DNA from: Malus domestica
Lineage: Eukaryota; Streptophyta; Magnoliopsida; Rosales; Rosaceae
NCBI RefSeq assembly: GCF_042453785.1
Contig: NC_091668.1
Coordinates: 12,172,001-12,236,000, forward strand
Length of the DNA stretch: 64,000 nt
Direction: 5' to 3'
The notes under the pieces were generated by a model. That model was not told the DNA's origin. It made no database searches and worked only from the letters and a program-made list of their open reading frames with translations. Both the position numbers and the translations under genes were made by a program. Of this stretch, positions 35,726 to 46,691 are shown in pieces (the stretch's first letter is position 1; each line of letters begins with the position of its first letter).

Positions 35726-37170
35726 TGTCACATCCCGGCTCGGGTCCACCACATCCTGAGCCCGTTCCACCACCGTAGCACGATATTGTCCACTTTGGGC
35801 TTACCATTCCCTCACGGTTTTGTTTTTGGGAACTCATGAGCAACTTCTCAGTGGGTCACCCATCTTGGGAGTGCTCTAGCCTCCTTCTCGCTTAACTTCG
35901 AAGTTCCTACGAAACCTAAAGTCAGTGAGCTCCCAAAAGGCATCGTGCTAGGTAGGGATGGGAATATACATTTAAGGATCACTCCCCTGGGCGATGTGGG
36001 ATGTTACAATCCACCCCCCTTAAGGGCCCGATGTTCTCGTCGACACACTTCTGGCCAGGGATTGGCTCTAATACCATTTTGTCGCATCCTGACCCGGGTC
36101 CACCACATCCCGGGCCCATTCCACCACCATAACACGATATTGTCCGCTTTGGGCTTACCATTCCTTCATGATTTGGTTTTTGGGAACTCACGAGCAACTT
36201 CCTAGTGGGTCACCCATCTTGGGAGTGCTAACTTAACTTCGGAGTTCCTATGACACCTGAAGCCAGTGAGCTCCCAAAAGGCCTCGTGCTAGGTAGAGAT
36301 GAGAATATACATTTAAAGATCACTCGCATGGGCGATGTGGGATGTTACAATCCACCCCCCTTAGGGGCCCGATGTCCTCGTCGACACACTTCAGGCCAAG
36401 GATTGGCTCTGATACCATTTGTCACATCCCGGCCCTGGTCCACCACATCCTGGGCCCGTTCCATCACTATAGCACGATATTATCTACTTTGAGCTTACCA
36501 TTGTAACGTCCCACATCGCCCAGGGGAGTGATCCTTAAATGTATATTCTCATCCCTACTTAGCACAAGGCCTTTTGGGAGCTCACTAGCTTCAAGTTTCG
36601 TAGGAACTCCAAAGTTAAGCCAGAAGGAGGCCAGAGCACTCCTAGGATGTGTGACTCACTGGGAAGTTGCTCGTGAGTTCCCAAAAACAAAACCGTGAGG
36701 GAATGGTAAGCCCAAAGCAGACAATATCGTGCTACGGTGGTGGAACAGGCCCCGGAAGTGGTCCGCCCCGGGTCGGGATGTGAAAAATGGTAAGCCCAAA
36801 ACAGACAATATCGTACTACGGTGGTGGAATGGGCCCTAGAAGTGGTGGACCCGGGCCGGGATGCACCGTAGCATAATATTGTCCATCCCGGCTCAGGTCC
36901 ACCACTTCCCAGGCTCGTTCCACCACCATAGCACGATATTGTCCACTTTTGGCTTACCATTCCCTTATGGTTTTGTTTTTGGGAACTCACGAGCAACTTC
37001 CCAGTGGGTCACCCATCCTGGGAGTGCTATGGCTTCATTCTCGCTTATCTTCGGAGTTCCTATGAAACCCAAAGCCAGTGAGCTCCTAAAAGGCCTCGTG
37101 CTAGGTAGAGATGAGAATATACATATAATGCTTCCATGATCCACTTCCCTGGGCAATGTGGGATGTAACA
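35726..37170. mobile_element. Rearranged cluster of Cassandra (5S-rRNA-like) TRIM elements
   Basis: Several ~280-bp LTRs contain a segment like 5S rRNA, e.g. the complement of GCTTAACTTCGAAGTTCC near 35890 and GGGTCACCCATCTTGGGAG near 35852. Pieces: LTR 35726-36008 (-), spacer with TGGTATTAGAGCC primer site, LTR 36080-36349 (-), spacer, LTR piece 36420-36501 (-), LTR 36502-36783 (+), LTR piece about 36786-36862 (+), LTR about 36883-37170 (-). GTTAA flanks the whole cluster at 35721-35725 and 37171-37175, so it descends from one insertion. Cassandra is a known non-coding plant retroelement. Confidence 0.9.
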
Positions 37171-37230
37171 GTTAAGCTAAGAGGCCATTAAATATAACAT
37201 AATTGTTTTGAAATAGAAACTAGACATGAA

Positions 37231-38230
37231 GGATGTGTTTGTTTCACTGGATTATATTGGATTGAACTAAGTTCAAAGACTAAGCTGAATTGACTTGCCA
37301 TGAACTAACTAGCATAAGAATAATGGGGCATTTGGTACAAGGTCAAATTAAATTGCAGTACAATGTCAAACTAAATCATGGACTAAATTAATTTTGCGAT
37401 TTAAATATTTATTTGTCATTTTTTTAGTTCTCTCCCCTTTCTTTTTTCTTTTTCTTTTCTCTTTCTTTTCTTTCTAGATGCTTCTCCTTCCTTTCTGTTC
37501 TTTACTTTTCTTTTTGTCTTCCTTTTCAAACTCAGGAAACGGGCACAACCCAATGAACCCTAACTAGATGAAACATTTGCCGATGGATGCAGGCGTTAGA
37601 GTTGCAGATGGTGTGGTCGAGCACGAACGCATTGATGAGAGTTGGCGTCGAGCTTTTGGTGAATGGCAATTTGGATTTGCTCACCCAGGGAGGCACTGTT
37701 GTTGAGCAGGACATGGAGAGGGGAGAGAGAATGTAGTGGTTTGGTAGTGTGATTTCGCTAGATTGTGGACATAAAACATGCAACACGGGCAGGAGGGCAA
37801 GAGAGCAAACAAAGAGGAGGGAGGTCTTGGCGGTCCCATGGTTATGGTTTTTTTTGGGGGCGGAGGGGGGGGGGGAGGAGGGAGGTCTTGGCGGTCCCAT
37901 GGTTATGTTTTTTTTGGGGGGAGGGGGAGGGGGTGCTTTTAAAAAAATTGTTTCTGCTGTGCTGTCAGAATAAACTCATTTTTGCTGCTTTACGTTTTTA
38001 GTTTTTTTTTTTGCACCCAAAACTGTGAAAAAAAAGATGTTTTTAAGTGTTTACCAAACATTTTTTTGAACTCAGCTTTTTTAATACTTACTTTTTATAA
38101 AAGTATCTCAGTACCAAACCAGTACTTATTCTTATTAATCTTAATCTCAACACGGAACAAACAAAGAACTAGACCAATACCTAATGCAATCTAGTTCAAT
38201 GATTATTAGTGAGGCTAAACAAACACACTT
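37231..38230. mobile_element. TIR element of about 1 kb
   Basis: GGATGTGTTTGTTT at the left is mirrored by AAACAAACACACTT at the right, with GAA adjoining both ends. It contains pyrimidine-rich stretches, a 61-bp tandem duplication and G runs, and no convincing transposase. Confidence 0.6.
37814..37935 (+). repeat. 61-bp tandem duplication with long G runs
   Basis: GAGGAGGGAGGTCTTGGCGG occurs at 37814 and 37875. The intervening and following G-runs (up to 12 G) could form G-quadruplexes. Confidence 0.85.
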
Positions 38231-39735
38231 GAAATGCACTAAAAAAGTGATGGTTTCAACAAATAATAAAGTTATCATGCATAATTGTTACATTAATTTC
38301 TCTCTTGGCACTCTGAAAAATAAGGAAGCTAGATAAAAGGTACATTCACAAAGAGCACATCCATGTTTTTTAGATGAATGAGTTCATTACGATGTTAAGT
38401 TTTCACCCATTCATTTCGAGTTTAAAAGATAATTACTAAACGGTGTCTTGAAACAAAAGTAATTCAAATATCAAAGTGTATTTTCCACAAAAATAGAATG
38501 AAGCGGATCTCTTCCACCAATGCCATATGATCAAGTGATCCGGACCTTTGAAATTTCATCCAAAAATAAAAAATTATTATAATTTTTAAGAGATCAAAAT
38601 AGATGGGCTGTTGGATGAAATTTCAAAGGTCCAAATCATTTGATTCCATGACCTTGATGAAAAAAATCCGAAAATGACCTATTTCCAAAATAGAAAAAAT
38701 CAAGTGTTATAAAAAAGAAATGAGTTAAATGACTCCGTCAAGTCAAGCAACCGGCCCCCGTTAAGAGCCGTGAGGGTCTGTCAGTTAGTCTTTTTTGGGA
38801 CGAAAGGTCTGTCAGTTAGTCAGTCCGTCATAATTGAAACCATGCCTCATTAGGCATTTTTGTCGTCTTGTGATGACTCAGCAAGAAAGGGTAAAGGGAA
38901 AAGTCCATTTTCTCTTTTCTTAATTGCCCCTTTGACCCATTTCACCCCCTGACCAGTACTTCACATTTATAGTCCAATTATTACCAAGTTACCCCCACCA
39001 TTTTTTACTTTTACCACTTCCATACCTTCATAAAAATACCTAATTCCCCTTTTCTTGTACAAGAAAGTTACTATTTCGTGTTTGATTTTAATCGTTGATT
39101 TTTGTTTTACTTATTCAAAGGCTAGAAAGAAAAATGAGCGTGTGAAAAGCATTTCTTTTGTTAAATCTAATTTTGAAGCTAACACACGGTACACAAGTGA
39201 AAATTGATTAATGTGTAATTAATATATATCATGAATTATCTTCCATTGTTATTGTTGATTAAAATGGTTGAAGGACGGAACTTAAACTTTTACACGGAAT
39301 GTGGCAATAACTGTTATACTAGAAGCAGCATAAGCTCTTAAAAAATAATTCCATTACTAACGTATTATTTGAAATTCAATGTGGATTAACTTTGATCAAT
39401 AGATCTCGATACAGAGTATACAAACCAATAGATTCGTAAGCGATAATAAACGCTCTTAATCACTATAAACGGCACACAATTCAATGTAAGTTGATTATCA
39501 CCTAGATTGAGATTGAAAGGATTTTACTCAAAATAATTATCTCAGTTACTATTACATGCATTCTTCCAAAATTTTCCAAAAATAAACCAGAAAGTGGTCC
39601 AAAACCATTTTGATGCTGACGTGGCAACAGGAGGAGGAGGAAGGGATGTATGTAGTGGCAGATGCTGGTAAAATACGTACAAAAGCCATTTCTGTGGGCA
39701 AAAATACATCGTCGCATACAGACATAATTTTATTC
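38231..39735. other. Intergenic
   Basis: No gene is supported. 38497-38650 has a short inverted repeat (TGAAATTTCATCCAA / GGATGAAATTTCA). Confidence 0.5.
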
Positions 39736-39739
39736 TAGA

Positions 39740-40691
39740 GAGAGAAAGCGAGGTCAGAGAGCGAGAGAGAGAGAGAGAGACTGAGGAGTATTTCAGAAGC
39801 TCACTGCTACGCTGATTTTGAGGCACGAAATAGAGGGGAGAGAGAGAGAGAGAGAGAGATAGATATAGAGGAGTGGAAAACAAGTTTCACACACACATAG
39901 AAACACCGATACTTCATATATTTACTACATTTGGGCCTTCTTCTTCCATCTGAGCCATCATCTCGCTGAAATTTCCAGAGCTAGAGAGAGAAAGAACCCA
40001 GGTGGGGTTTTCCTCCTTTTAACTCATCGTTCATCTCAGTTACTCTTTTTCCTTGAATCCAATGCTGAGTTTAGTCCGTTTATTCTATTAATTTTTTTCT
40101 GGGTTTTGCGGATTGAGCAAAAAGATTCAAGCTTTTTGTTTTTCCTGGGGATTAATCGCCTTCTAATGCATGTTTGATCGGATTAAATGGGTTTTTTCTA
40201 TCTGGGTTTTCTCTGTTGCAATTAATTAAGTTGATTTTAATTATTTGTTGGTAATGCATTAATGATTTTTCAGGGATTCAACCCCCTTTTCTCCCTACAT
40301 TGAGTTTTTACCAAGAAAGTCATTTTTTCCTCTGCCTTGGATTTGATTAGATATTTCTCTGTCATTCCAGACACCCTTAAATGCTCTCTAATAATCGACC
40401 CAATAAAGAAAAAGAAAATAAAAATCTTTATATTATTCATTTGGGTGATCCAAAACCACCACCGAAATATATCTTTCAACTGAAAGGCATCAAGTTCTTT
40501 GTGTATGTGTGAGGTCTATTGATTTTTGTGTATTTTCTCCTTTATTTCTGCAATGCAGCTCTTGGATTAAAGCAGATGATTAATGGGTTATTAGCTGTTG
40601 AATAATCTTTGATTAGTTAGCTTCTGAATATGGTAGAAATAATGTATTTATTGATTCGTAAAACTTGTTGGATTTTTTTTTTTGGGTACAG
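39740..40691 (+). promoter_or_regulatory. Promoter, 5' UTR and leader intron of the FLZ gene
   Basis: Two (GA)n stretches (about 39764-39780 and 39838-39860) precede a TATA-like ATATAGAGG near 39863. The leader exon probably ends CCCAG|GTGGGG at 40001, and the intron ends TACAG at 40691, placing the next exon just before the chosen ATG. Confidence 0.55.
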
Positions 40692-40734
40692 AAAAGAGGG
40701 CTTTTGGTTTCCCAAAAGGGGGAAATTTGAGAGA

Positions 40735-42038
40735 ATGCTGAGGAAGAGAAGCAGGTCAGTTCAGAAGGATCAGCACCAAATGGGTCGTCTGCCAATTTCT
40801 GATGCTGCTGCTGTGTCTGATGTTTTAGGGCACAACCCTAAAAGCAACTCTTTTTTCAGTGTTCCTGGTCTGTTTGTGGGGTTGAGTACCAAGGGTTTAT
40901 CAGATTATGATGCAGTTAGGAGCCCAACTTCTCCTCTAGATTTTAGGGTCTTTTCCAATCTAGGTTACCCCTTTAGGTCCCCAAGGTCCAACCAGGATGG
41001 GGGGCAGCAGAGGAGCTGGGGTAGCAGTAAAGTAGGATTAAGCATCATAGATTCTATTGATGATGTGAAATTTTTCGGGAAAGTTCCTCAGTCATCTGAG
41101 AGTAAGAACATTCTTTTTGGACCCGGAATGAGGATTAATAAAATCCCAGAGCCTCAGTCCAATGCCAAGTGTTTTGATTATTCACCGAAATCTCTGCCCA
41201 AGAACTATGCAATCTCCCCTCATTCCAAAATCAAATCTCCTTTACAGAAGGGTAGTTCTGATGTTCTTTTTGAAATCGGAGAAGCCCCATCAGAACCTGA
41301 GTCATTCGGGAAAATCCGGTCCTGTTCATTAGATTCTGGTAGAGCATTTTCGACCCTATCAGGATTGAGCAACCTTAACCCCAACTCCACTTCTGGAGGT
41401 TTTTGCCCGGAAAATTTAACCACCCGTCAATTTATTGGAGGAAGCCCCAATTTAGCCACCCAAATGAAAACTGGATCCATCGAGTCTAGCAATGGGTTTG
41501 TCGGGTCTCTTTCGGCAAGTGAGATTGAGCTTTCTGAGGATTATACTTGTGTAATCTCTCATGGTGCCAATCCCAAAAAAACTCATATCTTTGGTGACTG
41601 CATTTTGGAATGTCACTCTGAGGATGTGAACAATTTTGGTAAGAATGTGGAAAAGGAAATTGGATTTGCCCACCTGGGTTCGAGCTTGGAGAATTTTGGT
41701 CACTACCCTTCAGACAATTTCCTGAGCTTCTGTTACTATTGTAACAAGAAATTGGAAGAGGGCAAAGATATATACATATACAGGTACATTTACCGAAACA
41801 GACACATCTGCTAGCCTTCTTATGATATGCAAAAGCTTTTGCTAAATAGTTTTGGTTTTAGTATGATTATAATCATATGACTTCTTGCAGGGGTGAGAAA
41901 GCATTTTGCAGTTTGAGTTGCCGGTCGGAGGAAATTTTGATTGATGAGGAGTTGGAAAAATGCAATGACCAGTCTTCTGGGAAACCTCTCGAGTCGGATG
42001 AGGAACTTTTTGAAACTGGCTTGCTTGCCGATAAATAA
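40735..42038 (+). CDS. FCS-like zinc finger (FLZ/DUF581) protein
   Basis: Exons 40735-41783 and 41891-42038 (GT-AG, phase 2) encode 398 aa. The start MLRKRSRSV was chosen because the upstream in-frame Met (40630) lies in the inferred leader intron. Residues about 15-320 are Ser/Pro/Gly-rich and probably disordered, with short motifs such as GLFVGLSTKG. The FLZ domain (about 329-372) has Cys333, Cys336, Cys356 and Cys360, and the intron falls within it at Arg350. FLZ proteins are plant adaptors that bind SnRK1 kinase and tune energy/sugar signalling. The exact subclass (FLZ8/10-like from memory) is uncertain. The gene converges with the PPR gene; no defect visible. Confidence 0.93.
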
Positions 42039-42639
42039 GAGACGCCTCTCATCGTCAGCCACCATGCGTGTGATTGATGAGCCTCTCGCAGGCGCAGCTG
42101 ATCATCCGTTTAGAAAGAGCTGTTTATGGGCATCGCCCGGCAGCCATGGATGATCGTTTTGTAAATTCACTCGTTTGCTAATCGTGCTTTCAGCTTTCAC
42201 GGTCTTGGTGGATGATAGGATTCAAAATTAACTAGTTTTTCTTTCCATAAAATGAGACATTTGATGTATGCCATCAAAGTACTATATTTCCTTGTAATTC
42301 AAGTAAAAGGGCGATAGCCGCCTTTTTTGGCTCCCCATTTTTACTACTTCAGCCTTAAGTCTCTCTTGCCGCCAGAGTTGCTGTGTAATCTTGAACCAGT
42401 TTTTGACTGAATATATAAAAAGTAGTACTATTACATACAAGTCTTTCTCTTCATCTTCGAGTTTTGGACAAGTACTCCGGAGTATTGAATAACAGCCGTC
42501 GAATTGGATCAAACGGCTTTAAGTGGCGGAGTATTCAATACCTCGGAGCACTGTTGATTTTGAGCAAATTTTGATTGATCTTTAGAGAGGATGGATGTGA
42601 AAGTTTCTTGAGCATATAGATTGAAATTATGATATGAAT
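42039..42639. other. Convergent 3' region between FLZ and PPR genes
   Basis: Contains the 3' UTRs of both genes; no further gene is seen. Confidence 0.6.
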
Positions 42640-45243
42640 TCACCAACAATCTTTACAAGTGCAGTTTCCGTCAACGAACCGATGGAATCTGTAGTTATCT
42701 CTGATTACAATCTCTCTGTTGTATGCCTGTGATATCAGTTTCATAGCTGAATGGCAATCTCTACATATCTGCAGATTATTCACTACTCGAATCGGAGTTC
42801 TGGGAGGGTTGCTTATAAGACCAAAAGCAACTGCCAGTCTTTCACTGTGGTAAGCTGAAGTTTCTTCCGGCTTCTGCTTTTGTAGTAAGCACTTTATCTC
42901 ATCCAGCATTGCATAAATCTCAGCAGATTGAGGGTCTGAAAAATCCCAAGCTGTAAATGCATGAACATTTCCATCCTGTTCTATCAGACTGCATCCTGGC
43001 TGCTTTCTCACTCCTAGTTCATGTAGCTTCTTTCTTGCCCAGCTCACGTCATCCAATCTTCCAGCTTTTTCATAAATGTTGGAAAGAAGAGCATAAGCAG
43101 AATCACTTTGAGGGTCTATTTCTATGAGCTGCTGAAATGCTTTTTCTGCAAGTGTTACGTTGCGATGGCTTCCACATGCTCTCAACAAGGAACTCCATAT
43201 AGAGATATCTGGTTTAATGGGCATGTTTTCGATCAATTTTACTGCCTCGTCTAAGCACCCGACGCGACCTAGGAGATCAACCATACAACCATAGTGCTGG
43301 ATCTTAGGAACAATGTTGTAGACATTACTCATCTTGTTGAAGTATCTGTATCCTTCATTGACTAAGCCTCCATGGCTACAAGCAGATAGAAGAGCTACGA
43401 AAGTGACGTGATCCGGCTTTATTGATAGGGCTTCCATTTTTGTGTAGAGATCAATAGATTTCGTGGCTTGCCCTTCCATGGCATGTGCTGCTATCATAGC
43501 AGTCCACACAAACACATTTCTTTCAGTCATCTCTGAGAATATCTCGTAGGCTTTTTCGATGCTTCCGCACTTTCCATACATGTCGATCAGAGCAGTTCCC
43601 AACATGTTATCTACTTCAATGTGTTTCTTTTTTATGTAGACATGAACCCAAATGCCATGATTCAGGGCTGCAACACTGGCACATGAAGATAGTACACTGA
43701 CTAACGTGACATTGTCGGGTTGTACATTTGAACTCTGCATCTTACGGAACAACCCAAACACTTCCCCGAATCGATGAGACATAGAATAGCAGTTGATCAT
43801 GGTGTTCCACGAGACCACATCCTTCTCAGGGATCTCATTGAAGAAGAGTCTAGCCTTCCTAACATCTCCACTTCTGCAAAACGCATCCAACATCGAATTC
43901 CACGAAACGACACTCTTGCAAGGCAACTGCTCAAAAACTAAGCAAGCCTCTGACAGCCTTTCACATTTGGCATACAAATCTATCAGAGCATTCCCAAGAA
44001 ATCCTTCAACATTCATTCCATATTTGACAACCAGACCGTGAATGGATCTGCCTAACCCGGAATCTCCCACGTGAACACATGCCGAAAGTACTGTGACCAT
44101 AAGAACATCATCCGGGATCAAATCTGTTTCCCTCATTTGCCTAAACAACTCCAGACTTTCCTTATAGTAACCTCCTTGAACATAACCCGAAATCATCGTC
44201 ATCCACGAAATCAAGTTCTTTTCTGCCATCTGATCGAACAGGAGCCTAGCAGCACATATTTCATTAGATTTCACATACCCACCAACCATAATAGTCCCCA
44301 AAACAACATCAATCTCAGAGCTTCCTCTACCAACAAGCTCAAGTGCCTTATCCATTCTGCCACACTTGACATACATATCCACCATACAATTCATCAAATT
44401 CCCCCCAATTTCCAATCCATTCTCCTCAATATACCGGTGCAACTCCTCCCCCGTTTCCAAATCCCTCAGCTTTGCGCACGCCAAAACTAAGCTAAGCATC
44501 GTAATCCCATCGGGTTTGACCCCATCAGCCTGCATTTCCTGAAACAAACTCAAAGCCTCATAACACATTCCCATGCGCACATTGCACGATATCATCGTAT
44601 TCCAACTAACCACATCTCTCTCAGGAAATACCTCAAACAGCTGCCGCACTTCATCCAACTTCCCACATTTCGAGTACAATCCCATCAAATTCTTAACCAG
44701 GGACCTATTGTCCCCCAACCCATTTTTCAAAATCCGTCCATGGATCTCTGTCCCGTGTCGAAAGGCCAAAAGCCTCGAACAAGCATGAATCAAGAAGTGG
44801 AAAGTGGATGCATCCAAAGGCACTCCTTCACTGACCATATAACAGTAAGTTACAAGTACATCTCTAAAAGCTCCATTTCGGAGCTTGTTTTCCATAAGGG
44901 TGTTACAAATAACGGTCTCTGTCTCGTGGGTTTGGCTGAAAATTTGATGAGCATGATGAGAATGTTTGATGGTGATGAAGAACCAGAGAGCGTGGCTCGC
45001 CGTGAAGGGGTCACGGATGAGGTTTGTGGTGATTAATCGGGCGTGGATCGGTGCGAATTCTCTGAGGTTTGAGCAGGATCTCAACAAGGTGATGGCGCAG
45101 TTTGATCCTCGGGTGGTTTGATTAAAGACTTCAATTTTGGTTGTTTTTTGTGTGGAAGATAAGCTTGAGAGAGGAGCAGGAATGGCTACGGCCATCCTTG
45201 CATTTTTGGCCGTTACTTCCCTCCAAATTTCATTTTGTAGCAT
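42640..45243 (-). CDS. PLS-class pentatricopeptide repeat protein, DYW subgroup (ends DCW)
   Basis: One exon encodes 867 aa from the first Met, or 851 from the Met at 45195 (MAVAIPAPLSS), which looks a better start for an organelle presequence. More than a dozen P/L/S repeats follow, with signatures DVVSWNTMI, NALIDLYAKC and LLSACSHGG; then E/E+ motifs (about 640-780) and a DYW-like domain. His799-Ser-Glu801 and Cys827-x2-Cys830-His831 of the deaminase are present. Such proteins bind specific organellar RNAs and direct C-to-U editing. Oddities: the C-terminus is CKDCW instead of DYW, and roughly 20 residues normally between E+ and HxE seem missing (LLQKQKPEETSAYHSE). The RNA target is unknown. 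Confidence 0.93.
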   Translation of the reverse strand: MLQNEIWREVTAKNARMAVAIPAPLSSLSSTQKTTKIEVFNQTTRGSNCAITLLRSCSNLREFAPIHARLITTNLIRDPFTASHALWFFITIKHSHHAHQIFSQTHETETVICNTLMENKLRNGAFRDVLVTYCYMVSEGVPLDASTFHFLIHACSRLLAFRHGTEIHGRILKNGLGDNRSLVKNLMGLYSKCGKLDEVRQLFEVFPERDVVSWNTMISCNVRMGMCYEALSLFQEMQADGVKPDGITMLSLVLACAKLRDLETGEELHRYIEENGLEIGGNLMNCMVDMYVKCGRMDKALELVGRGSSEIDVVLGTIMVGGYVKSNEICAARLLFDQMAEKNLISWMTMISGYVQGGYYKESLELFRQMRETDLIPDDVLMVTVLSACVHVGDSGLGRSIHGLVVKYGMNVEGFLGNALIDLYAKCERLSEACLVFEQLPCKSVVSWNSMLDAFCRSGDVRKARLFFNEIPEKDVVSWNTMINCYSMSHRFGEVFGLFRKMQSSNVQPDNVTLVSVLSSCASVAALNHGIWVHVYIKKKHIEVDNMLGTALIDMYGKCGSIEKAYEIFSEMTERNVFVWTAMIAAHAMEGQATKSIDLYTKMEALSIKPDHVTFVALLSACSHGGLVNEGYRYFNKMSNVYNIVPKIQHYGCMVDLLGRVGCLDEAVKLIENMPIKPDISIWSSLLRACGSHRNVTLAEKAFQQLIEIDPQSDSAYALLSNIYEKAGRLDDVSWARKKLHELGVRKQPGCSLIEQDGNVHAFTAWDFSDPQSAEIYAMLDEIKCLLQKQKPEETSAYHSERLAVAFGLISNPPRTPIRVVNNLQICRDCHSAMKLISQAYNREIVIRDNYRFHRFVDGNCTCKDCW

Positions 45244-45249
45244 CTGTAA

Positions 45250-46320
45250 ATGTAAGTTTATAGATAAGATTTTTTTCTTTCTTTTTCCTAATGCTTATGT
45301 GGGTCTTCTCGGCTACTGTAATGAATGAATAACCGTGACTTATCACCAGTTATCCCCCTTTAAAAAAAAATTATTGTTCATGGATTTGATAATTATGATT
45401 AGTTTAGGTCATGGATGCGATGATTATGATTAGTTCGTCAATTCATTTATTATTACTGTGTCGTGCAAGATATATAGATTATGTTGTCTGCATATATCAT
45501 AACACATCAACTATTATTATTGTGCCGTGCAAGATATGTGAATTATGTTGCCCGCATATATCATAACATGTCGATTAGTAACAAAATTTTCGGACAAAGT
45601 ATACTTTTGTGACTTGTGAGTCATCAATTTGTAGAGGCATTGAGAATGTACGATTAAATTAGAGGGCAACTAATGTACGGTACAACATATTAACTCCAAA
45701 CCCATGCGTCTCGACGCAAGGCGGATGTACATTAGGACCAAAGTGGTTTGAGGACTAACCAGAGTTTGAAAAATACGTATAAAAGTCTTTTAAGAACTTT
45801 CTAAATGTTTAGAAATGGTTTTTTTTTTATTTTTTATGTCCACCAAGTGTTTAATTAATGTGTACTAAGCAAATTTCGATAGGTTACGTTGACAACACTA
45901 AAAAAATCCTCTTATATCATTTATTAGATTGCTTAGATATATCGATATCTATTGACATATATGTATCATAATTTGATTGATGACAAGAAGACCACCACGT
46001 AATCAAAGAAATGTCTTGGGAATAAATTCTTTTTTTAGCGTACTTCGCTCTGTTTCTAAAACCTTGAGACCCCAAGTTCGAGTCATGGTACGATTACAGA
46101 AGTGCAACCTCCCTCCCCGCCCATTCTTTTTTTCGGGGCTTTCCCCATATGCACACTCCTCTCCTTTCGTCGAGTAACCAAATAAGCTAGCTTCGCCCCA
46201 AAACTAATAATGGAGAATGGTTATCCAACTGATTTACGACTTTACCAAAAATACTTGGCTGCTTAAGACCGGAATTTACCTAACGCTTAACAAGATTCGA
46301 TTCGCTCTATAAAAAAGACT
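45250..46320. other. Intergenic with an imperfect ~65-bp tandem repeat
   Basis: 45449-45585 contains two copies of a TGTGCAAGATAT...GCATATATCATAACA-like unit. No gene is seen. The PPR promoter would lie at about 45250-45600. Confidence 0.55.
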
Positions 46321-46691
46321 AAAATGGCTGTACAGGGCAGACGAGGACGACACACAAAATCGAAACAGAGAAACGAGAAAAGAACATTCAGACGGTAACT
46401 TGAGAAACCATCACAGCTACTCTTGCGTTAATTACGAAGGAAAGCAACACATACAAAAACATGACAAGAAAATAGAATCAAATGAAACACGACGGTGCAC
46501 CCCCGGCCAGAGCACTCCAACAGAAGACAACATGGAGGACCACAATTCCCTTCTTTCCACCACCGATATGGCCAGGGGGTTCAAAAGAGTCCGGAGCCTT
46601 TGTTGTGACTGCGAGTCTCGTGACACATCCGCAGCTGCACAAGGATAATCAATGCCAAAACCAATTTGATTGCAACCACATTGCCACCAGC
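46321..46691 (-). other. Probable 3' UTR of the CHY/RING gene
   Basis: Follows the stop codon at 46692-46694 on the minus strand. No separate gene is supported. Confidence 0.5.

Noticed and set aside
35840-35930. Possible 5S rRNA gene
   Set aside because: Only part of 5S rRNA is similar and it lies inside Cassandra LTRs with conserved non-5S flanks, so it is not a functional rRNA gene.
43793-45036. Plus-strand frames of 71-139 codons
   Set aside because: Shadows of the PPR coding sequence on the minus strand.
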